Source: Bacteroides sp. (lineage in GTDB: Bacteria; Bacteroidota; Bacteroidia; Bacteroidales; Bacteroidaceae). Taken from it: a stretch of 64,000 nucleotides of DNA. The stretch is taken from contig NZ_JAQVBV010000004.1 of NCBI RefSeq assembly GCF_028690125.1, positions 1-64,000 of the forward strand. The letters are read 5' to 3'. Under the pieces are notes generated by a model. That model did no database searches and was not told the origin of the DNA. It saw nothing but the letters and a program-made list of their open reading frames with translations. Of this stretch, positions 62,789-64,000 are shown piece after piece. The position numbers and the translations under genes are program-made. The number at the start of each line of letters is the position of its first letter. Within the stretch, counting starts at the first letter, position 1.

Positions 62789-64000
62789 ATGAAAAAAATG
62801 ACAATTAAAAAGTTGTTTTTGGTTTTGTCATGCCTGGCTACTTTGCCGGGCATGGCTCAAACTGAGAAGCTGATTGAGTATGTCAATCCGTTTGTAGGAA
62901 CTGATGGATATGGAAATGTTTATCCGGGAGCTCAGATTCCTTTTGGAGGAATACAGATAAGTCCGGATACAGATGCTAAATTCTATGATGCAGCATCCGG
63001 ATATAAATATAGTCATCCGACAATTATGGGATTTAGCCTGACACATTTGAGTGGCACGGGAATTCCTGATTTGGGGGATTTTTTATTTATACCGGGAACG
63101 GGGGAAATGAAATTAGAACCGGGTACTCATGAAGAACCGGATAAAGGATACCGTTCACGTTATTCACATGAACAGGAGTGTGCGTCTCCCAATTATTATG
63201 CAGTAAAACTGGATGACTATAATGTGAAGGCTGAGATGACATCGGGTTTACGTAGCGGAATCTTCCGTTTTACCTATCCAAAATCTGACAAGGCATTTAT
63301 TATGGTCGATATGAATCATACTTTATGGCAATCTTGTGAATGGTCAAATCTACGTATGATCAATGATTCGACGATTACAGGCTACAAGCTGGTGAAGGGA
63401 TGGGGACCGGAACGTCATGTCTATTTTACAGCTGTTTTTTCAAAGAAACTTACCGGACTACGTTTTGTGCAGGATAAGAAACCGGTCATTTATAACACTT
63501 CCCGTTTTCGTAGTTGTTACGAAGCGTGGGGAAAGAATTTGATGGCTTGTCTGTCTTTTGATACGGAGCAAGGAGAGGTTGTTACTGTAAAAACTTCTAT
63601 ATCTGCCGTTAGCACAGATGGAGCTATGCAGAATATAAAGGAGTTGGATGGTATGACGTTTGATGATCTGAAAACGAAAGGAGAGGAACTTTGGGAAAAG
63701 GAACTGAATAAATACACCCTTGAAGCTGATCAGAAAACCAAAGAAACATTCTATACTTCAGCTTATCATGCAGCTTTGCATCCTTTTATATTTCAAGATT
63801 CCGATGGTCGTTACCGAGGGTTGGATAAGAATATAGAAAAAGCCGAAGGATTTACAAACTATACGGTATTTTCTTTGTGGGATACTTATCGTGCACTACA
63901 TCCCTGGTTCAATTTGGTGCAACAAGATGTAAATGCGAATATTGCCAATTCTATGTTGGTCCACTATGATAAGAGTGTGGAAAAAATGTTGCCTATTTGG
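62789..64000 (+). CDS. GH92 family alpha-mannosidase (3' end beyond window)
   Basis: 404 codons to the window edge, no stop. Signal peptide about 1-23 (LVLSCLATLPGMAQ), then IEYVNPFVGTDGYGNVYPGA, MGFSLTHLSGTGIPDLGDF and FSLWDTYRALHPWFNLV, aligned with the GH92 just upstream but clearly divergent, so an old rather than recent duplication. The catalytic-base region lies outside the window. A different linkage preference from the first enzyme is likely in a locus of this kind. Confidence 0.9.
   Translation, partial: MKKMTIKKLFLVLSCLATLPGMAQTEKLIEYVNPFVGTDGYGNVYPGAQIPFGGIQISPDTDAKFYDAASGYKYSHPTIMGFSLTHLSGTGIPDLGDFLFIPGTGEMKLEPGTHEEPDKGYRSRYSHEQECASPNYYAVKLDDYNVKAEMTSGLRSGIFRFTYPKSDKAFIMVDMNHTLWQSCEWSNLRMINDSTITGYKLVKGWGPERHVYFTAVFSKKLTGLRFVQDKKPVIYNTSRFRSCYEAWGKNLMACLSFDTEQGEVVTVKTSISAVSTDGAMQNIKELDGMTFDDLKTKGEELWEKELNKYTLEADQKTKETFYTSAYHAALHPFIFQDSDGRYRGLDKNIEKAEGFTNYTVFSLWDTYRALHPWFNLVQQDVNANIANSMLVHYDKSVEKMLPIW

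Noticed and set aside
1..64000. Search by eye for tRNA or rRNA genes, CRISPR arrays, insertion sequences and att sites
   Set aside because: No cloverleaf-like run, regular spaced repeat, transposase or integrase was found; gaps are AT-rich with only the dyads listed.

Overview
The window looks like a chromosomal segment of a gut Bacteroides, probably close to B. thetaiotaomicron or B. ovatus. This rests on four things: recognised protein families (TonB-dependent receptor, hybrid two-component-like regulator, GH92 alpha-mannosidases, DUF4876/DUF4827-type lipoproteins); promoters of the Bacteroides type (TTTG, about 19-21 bases, TAnnTTTG); AT-rich intergenic DNA; and a gene order that, from memory, resembles the mdh-to-GH92 stretch of B. 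thetaiotaomicron. No database was searched. I saw no rRNA, tRNA, CRISPR array, transposase or phage gene.

Layout. 1-3627 (minus strand): a three-part efflux operon (TolC-like channel, HlyD-like adaptor, ABC-2 permease cut by the window edge). 3683-5850: malate dehydrogenase, divergent from a membrane-anchored coiled-coil protein. 5851-6489: a gene-free stretch with nested palindromes. 6490-13589: nadK, divergent from a long cluster pdxJ-exbB-exbD-tonB-DJ-1-ispD-recG that includes the TonB energising system. 13729-19150: ndk, a LysM/M23 peptidase, a DUF1599 protein, a DoxX-like membrane protein, tpiA, a SPOR protein and folE. 19177-21340: dnaG with its own promoter. 21373-25605 (minus): an aromatic amino acid operon (pheA, aminotransferase, DAHP synthase/chorismate mutase, tyrA) preceded by a Phe-rich leader peptide and a terminator/antiterminator pair. 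25792-30409 (minus): a TPR protein, recQ and recJ.

30887-40687 is an accessory outer-membrane locus: a BIG2 lipoprotein with a FISUMP-like C-terminus, a TonB-dependent receptor, a DUF4876-like lipoprotein, a second beta-barrel and a secreted M16 metallopeptidase. There is no SusD, so it may import a peptide or protein rather than a glycan. 40900-43806 holds a phosphodiester-glycosidase-like protein, a gene-free stretch with two dyad structures, an unknown secreted protein and a thioesterase. 43824-51146 is housekeeping: a Sua5/YrdC protein, a ClC channel with CBS domains, fmt, rpe, comEC and a DHH phosphoesterase. 51147-53729 carries a long AT-rich leader and two lipoproteins of unknown role. 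glmM follows.

55308-64000 is the edge of a glycan-use locus: a large HTCS-type regulator whose histidine-kinase core appears to have lost its catalytic motifs, a spacer with direct repeats that could be its operators, then GH92, a basic-secretory-protein-like metallopeptidase lipoprotein, and a second GH92 cut by the window end. Together these would sense and trim mannose-rich glycans such as N-glycans, with the ExbB/ExbD/TonB set elsewhere in the window able to power outer-membrane receptors.
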